Positions 52,464 to 60,404 of a stretch of DNA of 64,000 nucleotides are shown piece after piece. The stretch is from Pseudoalteromonas arabiensis (GTDB lineage: Bacteria > Pseudomonadota > Gammaproteobacteria > Enterobacterales > Alteromonadaceae), in assembly GCF_001550155.1 (NCBI RefSeq), contig NZ_LRUF01000008.1, positions 372,001 to 436,000 on the forward strand. The letters run 5' to 3'. The position numbers and the translations under genes were made by a program. Under the pieces are notes generated by a model. It saw only the letters and a program-made list of their open reading frames with translations. It was not told where the DNA came from and searched no databases. Numbering within the stretch: the stretch's first letter is position 1; each line of letters begins with the position of its first letter.

Positions 52464-53425
52464 TAATTGAAGCTATTTAAAAGCTTAGTTAACTGCTCTA
52501 AGCGTTTGTCTGTCATCACTTTATTATCGATTTTGACAGATAAATCACCGCTTTTTATATTGCGCTGTACACTCACAAATTCACTGTCGATCAGCGCTTC
52601 ACGACGACTTGGCGCGGCTGGTTCAGCTGTTAATAGTTTAGTAATGGCTAACGCACGTTTATCATCGCTACTAATTAGCGCGATATCTGCATCATTGCTT
52701 ACATTATCGACTAGCTTTGCAAATAGCTTTTCATCACGCTCCTTAGCGCTAATAAGTTTTTTCGCCACTTCTCGACCAACATGATTTGCCGTAGGATACA
52801 GGCTTAAAACCTCAGAAGGTAGGTTCTCATAAGCTTTGATAGCATCGGCAATTGCTGTGTGAGATACCCCCTCAATAGCCGCTATCTCACGATAAGAGCC
52901 TTTTTTTCCTTCGCCGATAAGCTCATCACGGGTTTGTTGATATGCTTGGCCAAGCTCCCACAGACTCGGAGCAATGTATTGATCTGATGACACCGCAAGA
53001 ATTTTAGCATCTTGATCTGTGAAATCTTCAGAGCTTAAAACTAAGTAATCAGAGTTACTTAAAATACATGCTTTACGACGACGAGAGCCTGCTAAAACAA
53101 GCATTTCGTCACCTTTATCCCAGCATAGGGCAGGGTGTTGGTTGCGGCCGTCTTTAGCAATTGCAGGAAGGATATCGGCAACCGACTTTTCATTTAGTAG
53201 TGATTGTACACGGCGATTTTTGCCATAGACCTTTGTTCTAGATTCAATTTCAGAGCTAGGGATAACCTTACACACTAAAGTAATTAAGCGAGTAGGATCG
53301 CTAGGAGCAGGCATACTAACTACATCTCCAGCTGTTGCCTGTTCTAGTAATGCATCTAAGCTACTGCTTTCAATTGATGTTGAAAATGGGTCTAAGCTGG
53401 TATCGTTCTTACGTTTTTTAGCCAT
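52463..53425 (-). CDS. parB: Chromid partition protein ParB (type Ia)
   Basis: A 320-residue centromere-binding protein. Conserved ParB landmarks are LAGSRRRKACILS (about residues 112-123, the arginine-rich N-terminal nuclease/CTPase-like box) and a helix-turn-helix SYREIAAIEGVSHTAIADAIKAY (about 177-199). The long N-terminal lead and late position of the helix-turn-helix fit P1/Vibrio-chromosome-II-type ParB rather than chromosomal Spo0J. Its gene follows parA after a 14-base gap on the same strand. An iteron array begins at its stop codon. Its binding site is not known; the dispersed TGTAAA-N5-TTTACA palindromes are candidates. Confidence 0.93.
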   Translation of the reverse strand: MAKKRKNDTSLDPFSTSIESSSLDALLEQATAGDVVSMPAPSDPTRLITLVCKVIPSSEIESRTKVYGKNRRVQSLLNEKSVADILPAIAKDGRNQHPALCWDKGDEMLVLAGSRRRKACILSNSDYLVLSSEDFTDQDAKILAVSSDQYIAPSLWELGQAYQQTRDELIGEGKKGSYREIAAIEGVSHTAIADAIKAYENLPSEVLSLYPTANHVGREVAKKLISAKERDEKLFAKLVDNVSNDADIALISSDDKRALAITKLLTAEPAAPSRREALIDSEFVSVQRNIKSGDLSVKIDNKVMTDKRLEQLTKLLNSFN

Positions 53426-53439
53426 TTTTATTATTAACC

Positions 53440-54678
53440 TTACTTAGCTGGATTAAGAGAAGATTGGGTTGATTGCCAATTAGAACGAATCAACATTTCT
53501 AGTTCATCAACGACATCTTTGATATTTTCTTGAGCACGAAGGAGTGACTCTCGACTAGCTAAGCTATCTGATGTTTTTTGATCAAAAATAGTGTTAAAGG
53601 ATGATGAGCTGGCAGTAATAGCCGAGCTATGATTAATTGGATAACTCATGACTTGGCGACCAAATGCACTACGTACATCTTTTACAATGTCACGCTGTGA
53701 GTGATTTCCTTTTACATAGTTAGTTACTAAGAATTGCATAAAGTCCCAGCCTTGGTGGCCTAGTGCTGCAACTGTATGATAAATCTCACCCAATCGTTTT
53801 AAATATTTATTGTTAGCATCAAAATCTACAGCTTCAGGATGAACCGGGATAAGCATCGATGTTGAAGCCATTAATGCATTGTAAAACATAAAGTTAAGAG
53901 AAGGTGCGGTATCTATTAAAATAAGATCGAATTGGTCTTTTACTGGTTCAATGACTTTTTCAAGTAACTTATGATAATGACGCGTTTTATCATAGCTTGA
54001 GCTGTCTTTTAATAATGTCGCAGTTTCATGCTCAAAGTAAAAATCATCCATCCCAGAGGGTAAAATACGAATATTAGGGATATGAGTTGGTAGAAAAGAA
54101 TTAGTAACCAATTCATCCCAGGTTTCGTTTTCTTCAAGTTCAATACAATCACGCATTAAATCACCGACAGTGATCGGATCCGGCTCGCTCGGTGGAAAGA
54201 AACTAGATGATGAACCTTGTGGATCGAGATCAATAATACCAATTCGATAACGTTTAATGTTAGTAGTAGCCAATGCTGCAGCAATATTCACCATACTTGT
54301 TGTTTTACCACAACCACCTTTTAGTGAATTGATAACAATAACTTGTAATTTGTCATCTGCAGTACGGTGATCAGGCTTAATATCCATAATGTCTGCCATA
54401 GCGAAGATATTAACTAAATTATAAGCATAATGACCGTTGGCACCGCGTTTGATGTTAAGTTCATCAAAATCACCATTGTCATGACGTCTTTTTAAGGTGC
54501 GATTATTACAGCCTAATAAGTCTGCGGCTGCTTTTTGAGTGTAGGTACGTAGTTCTTTTTCTTCAGATTTTAGATGAGCACGATAATGTTGAATACGTCC
54601 TTCTAGCGATTTTTCAGCAACTTCTGCTGTCGCTTTTAGTAACCTATAAGTGGCTAGCGCATTATTATTGATAGACAT
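53440..54678 (-). CDS. parA: Chromid partition ATPase ParA (type Ia)
   Basis: A 412-residue ParA with an N-terminal helix-turn-helix (YTQKAAADLLGCNNRTLKRR, about residues 46-65), so it should also repress its own promoter. The deviant Walker A is SLKGGCGKTTSMVNIA (KGGCGKTT at about 120-127), followed by the IGIIDLDPQGSSS Walker A' region and LILIDTAPSLNFM Walker B. The length (about 400) and layout match P1 ParA and Vibrio ParA2. GAGGAAGAA precedes the start. It is divergent from rep with the replication origin between them, the usual chromid arrangement. Confidence 0.96.
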   Translation of the reverse strand: MSINNNALATYRLLKATAEVAEKSLEGRIQHYRAHLKSEEKELRTYTQKAAADLLGCNNRTLKRRHDNGDFDELNIKRGANGHYAYNLVNIFAMADIMDIKPDHRTADDKLQVIVINSLKGGCGKTTSMVNIAAALATTNIKRYRIGIIDLDPQGSSSSFFPPSEPDPITVGDLMRDCIELEENETWDELVTNSFLPTHIPNIRILPSGMDDFYFEHETATLLKDSSSYDKTRHYHKLLEKVIEPVKDQFDLILIDTAPSLNFMFYNALMASTSMLIPVHPEAVDFDANNKYLKRLGEIYHTVAALGHQGWDFMQFLVTNYVKGNHSQRDIVKDVRSAFGRQVMSYPINHSSAITASSSSFNTIFDQKTSDSLASRESLLRAQENIKDVVDELEMLIRSNWQSTQSSLNPAK

Positions 54679-54764
54679 ACTTTCTTCCTCAAAGTTATGG
54701 TTTAAGTATAATGTCCATTCAAATTGCTGTAAACAAGTATTTAAGGCGACATACCTTTTATTTA

Positions 54765-54900
54765 TAAGACATTTAATAAAAATTTGGAACTTTAGTGAAA
54801 CTAAGTATAAATAAATAAGATTAATATCGGTTAAATATATAGGTATATAAGGTTAAGATGCTAAAATAGTGAAGTATACAACTGATTTTATTGAATATTC
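54765..54900. other. AT-rich stretch beside the iterons (candidate unwinding element)
   Basis: Very A+T-rich DNA (TTTATTTATAAGAC, AAATAAATAAGATTAAT, ATATATAGGTATATAAGG) between the parA promoter and the first iteron. Its position next to iterons and DnaA boxes suggests the DNA-unwinding element. The parA promoter and autoregulatory site should also lie between here and 54679, where AAGTATAA is repeated, but no operator can be fixed. Confidence 0.45.
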
Positions 54901-54912
54901 TTAAAAAAGTCA

Positions 54913-55378
54913 GATCGTAATTTTACTTGGTAAAGATCAGATCTCTTAATACTCACAGATCAACTTATTACTAAGCAAAAACTAAGCACCTAAGTTATTC
55001 ACAGTTTAATCACTGATTTGCTCACATCTTTAACTGTGCGGATCAAATTTTTACTAACTAAATTAGAAAGTTATACACCGAGATAGTTGCTATTTTAATT
55101 AAATAGTTAGTATGGATCTGATCTGTAGTTGGTACAGATCAGATCTTTGCTAACTAGAACTAGATTTATCCACATGCCGTTTTAAAAATGAGATTTATGT
55201 CGTGTTAATTTAGCAAAAAAACTCGTTTAACAGGACATAATTTAAACTGAGTTAGTAAAATCTGCACCTATGAACTATACCTTAGTAAAAATCTGATCTG
55301 AAATTTAGCAACCGCGAGTTAGTTAGTATAAAACTGATCCTTAGAAATTAATTATGATCGGATCAAGTTTTTACTAAC
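54913..55378. other. Replication origin: iterons, DnaA boxes, Dam sites
   Basis: Between parA and rep lie iterons GATC-N4-TTTTACTAAC in both orientations: perfect at 55041-55058 and 55361-55378; near matches at 54913-54930, 54958-54975, 55106-55123 (reverse), 55137-55154, 55281-55298 (reverse) and 55322-55339 (reverse). Thirteen GATC sites occur in about 450 bases, far above the one or two expected, so Dam methylation probably matters. Two DnaA boxes, TTATTCACA (54995-55003) and TTATCCACA (55166-55174), match TTATNCACA. This is the classical content of an iteron-type oriV. Confidence 0.9.
55166..55174 (+). promoter_or_regulatory. DnaA box (perfect) in the origin
   Basis: TTATCCACA, the E. 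coli DnaA consensus, between the iterons. A second box TTATTCACA lies at 54995-55003 in the same orientation. Confidence 0.8.
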
Positions 55379-55447
55379 TTAAACATTTAACTTTTGTGGT
55401 TTTATGTGTTGTTATTAACTGTCGAAGAAAAATTGGAAATAAGAACA

Positions 55448-56662
55448 ATGAGCCGAAAGGTTAACATCTCGGTTGATAATTTACCCGATACCTTACGCGG
55501 GCAGATCCACGGGGTGGAAAGTGCAATAGATAATGAAAGTCTTGCACTCTTTACAGACAACAAAGATGTGCGCGTTTCAATTGAAAATGCTGCGCATGGT
55601 TTGAGAGCTTACTCAAATACATTTAATCATTATGATTTATGGGGACGCTTTGTCCGTTCTGGTCATAAAAAGCTTCCGGTTGAAGAAGCACCTAAAAAAA
55701 CCATCGTTACCAGAAGAATTTCAGAAAAGGTTGACGGCATTCTTTATGACGGTGAAATTAAAATTACACCTGCGGTCGTTAGCACTAGAAAAGATGGAGA
55801 AGATGTAGAATATCTTGTTTGGCCATCTGACCGAGAAGAAAAAGTCGAGCGTGCTCTTATTCGCCTAGCGTCTAAAGGTAAAATTGTAAAAATTAATTTT
55901 AAATCGGGTATTCAGTACGCGGTTGTTTTTTCAATGAATGAATTAGCGCAAGAATTAAAAGCCGTTGGTCAATCAATGCCGTATCCGCAAATCAAAGAAT
56001 CTTTAGAAGCATTACAAGGGTCTAAACTTTCTTTTAAATATTCAGCGACTGATACTCGTAACACTGACATTGATGATTCTTTTTACGAATCGAATATGAA
56101 CTTTTTATCGTCACTTCATTTTAGTGGCAAAAAAGGTCAAGGTGGTAATGTGAAATGTGTAGCGTGTTTGAACGCATTTGTTCATAACATGATCGACAAT
56201 CTTGAATATAAAGGTTACTACTTTAATAGTGCGCAAGAATTAAAACGTGGTTTATCTCGTTGGATGATGCTTCGTTTATATCATTTATGGCGTTATGCAG
56301 CACCGGGTAAGACCTACCATTTCCGACTATTATCAATCATGGAAAAATATGGCTCTATTTATTCAACAGACGAAATTACCGAGAATAAATTAAAAGCATT
56401 ACGTCGTGATATGACGACCACAATGAAAGATTTAATTGAGAAAGGTGCTATTTCAGAATATAACATTACCAATGTTAAAGACGATAAAACGGGTAATATT
56501 ATTGATTACACTTACGAGATGCATCCATCTGATCAATTTTGTGATGAGATTCTTACGCTCAATAAACATAATAAACGAATCGAAATTCAAGGTGGTAAAC
56601 GCATTGTTGAGAATGCTGTATTAATCGATGAAGATAAAATTGAAGAAATAGTAGAAGACTAA
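55448..56662 (+). CDS. Chromid replication initiator protein (Rep)
   Basis: A 404-residue protein starting at MSRKVNISVDNL (55448), chosen because GGAAATAAG lies before it; an upstream Met at 55394 has no ribosome binding site and lies 15 bases past the last iteron. The middle shows two predicted winged-helix-like blocks: one around ITPAVVSTRKDGEDVEYLVWPSDREEKVERALIRLASKGK with SMPYPQIKESLEAL, the other around YFNSAQELKRGLSRWMMLRLYHLWRYAAPGKTYHFRLLSIMEKYGS. A two-winged-helix layout and adjacent iterons fit RepA/Rep_3-type initiators, but I do not recognise the exact family. It is convergent with the tus-like gene, with a shared terminator. Confidence 0.85.
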   Translation: MSRKVNISVDNLPDTLRGQIHGVESAIDNESLALFTDNKDVRVSIENAAHGLRAYSNTFNHYDLWGRFVRSGHKKLPVEEAPKKTIVTRRISEKVDGILYDGEIKITPAVVSTRKDGEDVEYLVWPSDREEKVERALIRLASKGKIVKINFKSGIQYAVVFSMNELAQELKAVGQSMPYPQIKESLEALQGSKLSFKYSATDTRNTDIDDSFYESNMNFLSSLHFSGKKGQGGNVKCVACLNAFVHNMIDNLEYKGYYFNSAQELKRGLSRWMMLRLYHLWRYAAPGKTYHFRLLSIMEKYGSIYSTDEITENKLKALRRDMTTTMKDLIEKGAISEYNITNVKDDKTGNIIDYTYEMHPSDQFCDEILTLNKHNKRIEIQGGKRIVENAVLIDEDKIEEIVED

Positions 56663-56688
56663 TCTCTTCAATACCCTCAACTATATTG

Positions 56689-56713
56689 AAAAGGCCACGC
56701 GAGTGGCCTTTTT
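56689..56713. terminator. Bidirectional terminator between rep and tus
   Basis: AAAAGGCCAC / GTGGCCTTTTT hairpin with a four-base loop, with A and T runs on both sides, between the convergent rep and tus-like genes. Confidence 0.88.
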
Positions 56714-56720
56714 AACATAA

Positions 56721-57596
56721 TCAATCTGTTACTTGTTCTAAGTAAAGTCTATCAACCAAGAAATCATATTCTCTTTTACGAGGATGACTCTCGGGTTTTT
56801 TATAATCAGGTAATGTACCAAGTTTTACATCGGGTTCTGGGTTTATCAAAATAAATGGTAAAGCAGCACTAACATGATATCGGTTTTGAGCTGTGTATCT
56901 TACGTTAACTTGCGGGCTCACTCTTGTTGGCCTACGAATTCGTAACTTTTCTTTATCACCTAAACTTGCAACACGACTTTGCTCTTGTGCAACTAGTGCT
57001 TGCCAAGAATGCTGATCGATCATTCTTGGATTAGAATAACTAGCCGATTTATCCAACATTGCTAAAGCCATCTTTTTTGTAAGTGTTTTGGTTGCGTGTT
57101 TATGCATCCAAGTGAAACGGACGGAGTAGGGTGACTCGGTCTCAAAATGGACTTTTCGATAAGCGGCTAATGTAATTAAATTTGGTACAGCATTATGAAC
57201 AGCTTCAAAGCGAGCATCATTATTGTCGATAGCTAATACACAATTTTTAAAATCAGCCTTCGCTTTATTTAACTGATTTATTCTCGCTGTAAAATGTGGC
57301 TTATCAACATCCTTCAAAATTAACAAACCTGGATGTCTTTTCAAAACTCGACTACTTAGACCTGATTTTTTATAAAAGTCACCAAAGGAATTTAGAATTA
57401 ATTTGTGGGCTTCATCTCCATCAACTTTTTGTACAGCAATAGTGGATGGGATTTTCTTTTCTTCATTTATATCTATATCAGGTAACTGATAAAATGTTGC
57501 TTTATGGAAAGCAACTTGCCTTAATTCTTCGCAAAACAAATGGGTTAATTCACTTACCAAATCAAACTGACTGCGAATATGTAATTTTGAACTCAT
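56721..57596 (-). CDS. tus: Replication terminus-binding protein Tus homologue
   Basis: A 291-residue protein that I align by eye along its length with E. coli Tus (309 residues): [11 protein letters not shown] versus [39 protein letters not shown] versus PGVLCYQVDN...[32 protein letters not shown] versus [35 protein letters not shown] versus [33 protein letters not shown] versus AKLKIKRPVKVQPIARVWY. The fork-locking residues Phe140, His144 and Leu150 of E. coli are kept as Phe130, His134 and Leu140, while Gly149 is Asn139. Tus blocks DnaB at Ter sites with polarity. Its start codon overlaps a Ter-like repeat, as E. coli tus is autorepressed at TerB. Confidence 0.88.
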   Translation of the reverse strand: [291 protein letters not shown]

Positions 57597-57613
57597 AAGA
57601 ACACATCGTACTT
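57594..57613 (-). promoter_or_regulatory. Ter-like site T1, reverse orientation, at the tus start
   Basis: On the minus strand AAGTACGATGTGTTCTTATG, whose last three bases are the tus start codon. The first part AAGTA-N-G resembles the GC6-containing end of E. coli Ter (AAGTATGTTGT). Its place suggests autorepression of tus and a block to forks arriving from the right. Confidence 0.6.
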
Positions 57614-57642
57614 AAACATAAATAAAGTCTAACCTTTTGTGT

Positions 57643-57670
57643 TGATTATTTAAAGTTAATATTTTTTCAA
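57643..57670 (-). promoter_or_regulatory. Possible tus promoter
   Basis: On the minus strand TTGAAA (57670-57665) and TAATCA (57648-57643) with 16 bases between, about 50 bases upstream of the start codon and overlapping no Ter repeat. Weak match to -10. Confidence 0.35.
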
Positions 57671-57697
57671 ATGTTGACCTTATCTGCATGTAATATA

Positions 57698-57718
57698 AAG
57701 TATGATGTGTTCCTTATG
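57698..57718 (+). promoter_or_regulatory. Ter-like site T2, forward orientation
   Basis: AAGTATGATGTGTTC followed by CTTATG, one base longer than T1 and T3. Its AAGTATG-N-TGT start is the closest of the three to the E. coli Ter core. Confidence 0.6.
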
Positions 57719-57808
57719 GTGTGTTAGCAGATTATTTTTATTTTTCAATATGATGTTTAAAAATGTTTTTTACTTCTGTAAAGATGAGGGTACAGTAAAG
57801 GCAGCATA

Positions 57809-57828
57809 TAGTAAGATGTGTTCTTATG
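57809..57828 (+). promoter_or_regulatory. Ter-like site T3, forward orientation
   Basis: TAGTAAGATGTGTTCTTATG. It shares AGTA-N-GATGTGTTC and TTATG with T1 and T2. The region 57597-58028 otherwise holds only AT-rich DNA and the promoter of the DAHP synthase gene. Confidence 0.6.
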
Positions 57829-58028
57829 TGATAACTTCTATGGCTAACGTATTATGGTGAGTTAACTAACTGTTTTACAAAAAATAAATAAATAGCTAAG
57901 AAACTTTCATATCTAATATATTTATCAAATAACTAAATAATTTAAAATAGCTGAATATTGTCCTTGAACTTAGTACGTGCAATAAGTTAGTTTTCGTTAA
58001 CGGTCTATGTTAGGAATGAGGAAAGAAC

Positions 58029-59378
58029 ATGCAATCGTGGAACCCAGACAGCTGGAGAAAACTGCCGATACTTCAGCAGCCAGAGTACCCAGATCAAGAA
58101 GCCCTTAAATCAGTTGAGGGACAATTAAAAAGCGCACCACCTTTAGTATTTGCTGAAGAAACGCGTAGCTTATACAAACAACTAGAAGCTGTATGTGAAG
58201 GCAGAGCTTTCTTATTACAGGGTGGTGATTGTGCAGAGTCATTTAGTGATTTTAATGCAGCAAATATCCGCGATACTTTTAAAACACTTTTACAAATGGC
58301 CGTTGTTTTAACTTATGGTGGTAAGTGCCCTGTAGTTAAAATTGCGCGTATGGCTGGTCAGTACGCTAAGCCTCGCTCATCAGATTACGAAACGATAGAC
58401 GGTGTTTCATTACCTTCGTACCGTGGTGATATCATCAATAATTTCGAGTTCACAGAGCAAGCACGTGTACCCGATCCACAGCGTTTGATGACGGCATATC
58501 ATCACAGTGCAGCAACGCTGAATTTATTACGCGCATTCGCGCAAGGTGGTTTAGCCGACCTACACCAAGTAAACCGTTGGAACATGGGTTTTGTAGCTGC
58601 AAATCCACTTAAAGAGAAATACCAGCAGTTAGCCGATAGAATTCAAGATGCCCTTGAGTTCATGGAAGTGTGTGGTATTGACTCAACAGTGGCGCCAAGT
58701 TTAAAAGAAACCGACTTATTTACGTCACATGAAGCGTTACTATTAGGCTACGAAGAAGCACTAACACGTCGTGACCATTTATCAGGTGACTGGTACGATT
58801 GTTCTGCACACTTTGTTTGGATTGGTGAGCGTACACGCCAGCTTGATCACGCACACATCGAATTCTTTAAAGGGATTAAAAACCCAATCGGTGTAAAAGT
58901 TGGCCCAGGTATGGACCCAGATGAGCTAATCAAACTTATCGATGCCGTGAACCCAGATAACATTCCAGGTCGCTTAACGTTAATTACACGAATGGGTGCT
59001 GATGTACTGCCTGAGAAACTACCGGCACTAGTACGTAAAGTACAACAAGAAGGCCGTAAAGTTATTTGGAGCTCAGATCCAATGCATGGCAATACAGAAA
59101 AAGCGAGCTCAGGTTATAAAACACGTAGCTTTAATAATATTCTTCGTGAAATTAGTCAGTTCTTCGCTGTACATAAGGCTGAGGGCTCATACCCAGGTGG
59201 TGTTCACCTTGAGATGACAGGCCAGCATGTTACTGAATGTACGGGTGGTGCTTATGGTTTATCTGATGAAGATTTAGCGCAGCGTTACCGCACACAGTGC
59301 GACCCGCGTTTAAACGCAGATCAAGTTTTAGAACTTGGTTTCTTAGTTGCCGATTTATTAAAAGATGCACGTAAGTAA
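58029..59378 (+). CDS. Class II DAHP synthase (3-deoxy-7-phosphoheptulonate synthase)
   Basis: A 449-residue enzyme that condenses phosphoenolpyruvate and erythrose 4-phosphate, the first step of the shikimate pathway. The class II (plant/Mycobacterium type) signature is clear: [14 protein letters not shown] (metal Cys), [70 protein letters not shown] and [25 protein letters not shown]. It is not homologous to E. coli AroFGH. AATGAGGAAAGAAC gives the ribosome binding site. Next to ppsA/ppsR, which supply the PEP substrate. Confidence 0.96.
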   Translation: MQSWNPDSWRKLPILQQPEYPDQEALKSVEGQLKSAPPLVFAEETRSLYKQLEAVCEGRAFLLQGGDCAESFSDFNAANIRDTFKTLLQMAVVLTYGGKCPVVKIARMAGQYAKPRSSDYETIDGVSLPSYRGDIINNFEFTEQARVPDPQRLMTAYHHSAATLNLLRAFAQGGLADLHQVNRWNMGFVAANPLKEKYQQLADRIQDALEFMEVCGIDSTVAPSLKETDLFTSHEALLLGYEEALTRRDHLSGDWYDCSAHFVWIGERTRQLDHAHIEFFKGIKNPIGVKVGPGMDPDELIKLIDAVNPDNIPGRLTLITRMGADVLPEKLPALVRKVQQEGRKVIWSSDPMHGNTEKASSGYKTRSFNNILREISQFFAVHKAEGSYPGGVHLEMTGQHVTECTGGAYGLSDEDLAQRYRTQCDPRLNADQVLELGFLVADLLKDARK

Positions 59379-59391
59379 CACTAAGTTATCC

Positions 59392-59420
59392 AAAAAAGGC
59401 TGCACATTGCAGCCTTTTTT
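59392..59420. terminator. Bidirectional terminator
   Basis: AAAAAAGGCTGCA / TGCAGCCTTTTTT hairpin with a three-base loop between the convergent DAHP synthase and ppsR genes. Confidence 0.88.
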
Positions 59421-59441
59421 AATGTCCGATACTAAAGTCTG

Positions 59442-60251
59442 TTAGTACTTACGTCTTTCAAGGCCAGTATCAGATATAATCTTTGCAGAAATTTCTTCAA
59501 CTGAATGATGAGTCGAATTTAAAAATTGAATTTTTTGCTTTTTATAAAGCATTTCTACTTCACGCACTTCAATTCGACACTGTTTTAAAGAGGCATATTT
59601 AGAATTCGCCATACGGCGCTGGCGAATATCGGCAAGGCGAACAGGGTCAATTGTTAAACCAAATAGTTTATGTTTATAAGCCTTTAGACATTCAGGCAGG
59701 GTGCCTCTTTCTAAATCATCTTCAGTTAACGGGTAATTAGCTGCTTTAATACCATATTGCAAGGCTAAGTATAAACTCGTTGGTGTTTTACCGCTTCGGC
59801 TAACGCCCACTAAAATGATGTCTGCTTCAGCGTAGTTTTTAATATTAGCGCCATCATCATTGGTCAACGCATAGTTAACTGCATCAATTCTAAAATCATA
59901 ACTCTTTTCATGCATAGAGTGAGTTCTATGGACTTTTGGTACCGGCGCAACTTTTAACTCTTGAGAAATTTTATCGCTATACTGCGATAAAAAGTCATAA
60001 CACACAGCACATGACGATTTAATAATTTCACTCAGCTCATGATTTACAAATGTAAAAAATACTAGAGGCTGCTCACCATCTCGCTGCGCTGTCGAATTTA
60101 TAAGATCTTTAATCTCATTTGCTTTTTTTTCTGTTTCTACAAATGGGATTGTTTTGTGGTTGAAGTCAACTGGAAACATAGACAATGTTGCGTGGCCAAA
60201 TACTTCAGAGGTGATCGCTGTTCCGTCAGAAATATAGAATGCAGTTCTCAT
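59442..60251 (-). CDS. ppsR: PEP synthase regulatory protein PpsR (kinase/pyrophosphorylase, DUF299)
   Basis: A 269-residue bifunctional enzyme that phosphorylates and dephosphorylates PEP synthase. MRTAFYISDGTAITSEVFGHATLSMFP is the family start; the P-loop VGVSRSGKTPTSLYLA (about residue 150) and the LTIDPVRLADIRQRRM, SKYASLKQC blocks follow. An upstream in-frame Met (60446) adds 65 residues that overlap ppsA and match nothing, so the start is taken at 60251. It is divergent from its target ppsA, as in E. coli. Confidence 0.95.
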   Translation of the reverse strand: MRTAFYISDGTAITSEVFGHATLSMFPVDFNHKTIPFVETEKKANEIKDLINSTAQRDGEQPLVFFTFVNHELSEIIKSSCAVCYDFLSQYSDKISQELKVAPVPKVHRTHSMHEKSYDFRIDAVNYALTNDDGANIKNYAEADIILVGVSRSGKTPTSLYLALQYGIKAANYPLTEDDLERGTLPECLKAYKHKLFGLTIDPVRLADIRQRRMANSKYASLKQCRIEVREVEMLYKKQKIQFLNSTHHSVEEISAKIISDTGLERRKY

Positions 60252-60404
60252 AATTAACCTTTTTATTACCTTTATGTGCAAAATAGGGGCTTCACGGTTT
60301 ACGTGAGGTCTGTTGCCAGTGTAGAATGAAGCCGACCTTTTTAGAAGGTTTTCTTTCTTAACTCTCACAGTTAGTACTACAATTTGTTTTATGGAGAAAG
60401 ATCC

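Noticed and set aside
60384..60404. Extended TTG start for ppsA
   Set aside because: The ribosome binding site GGAG would then lie inside the gene and the added residues are not part of the family.
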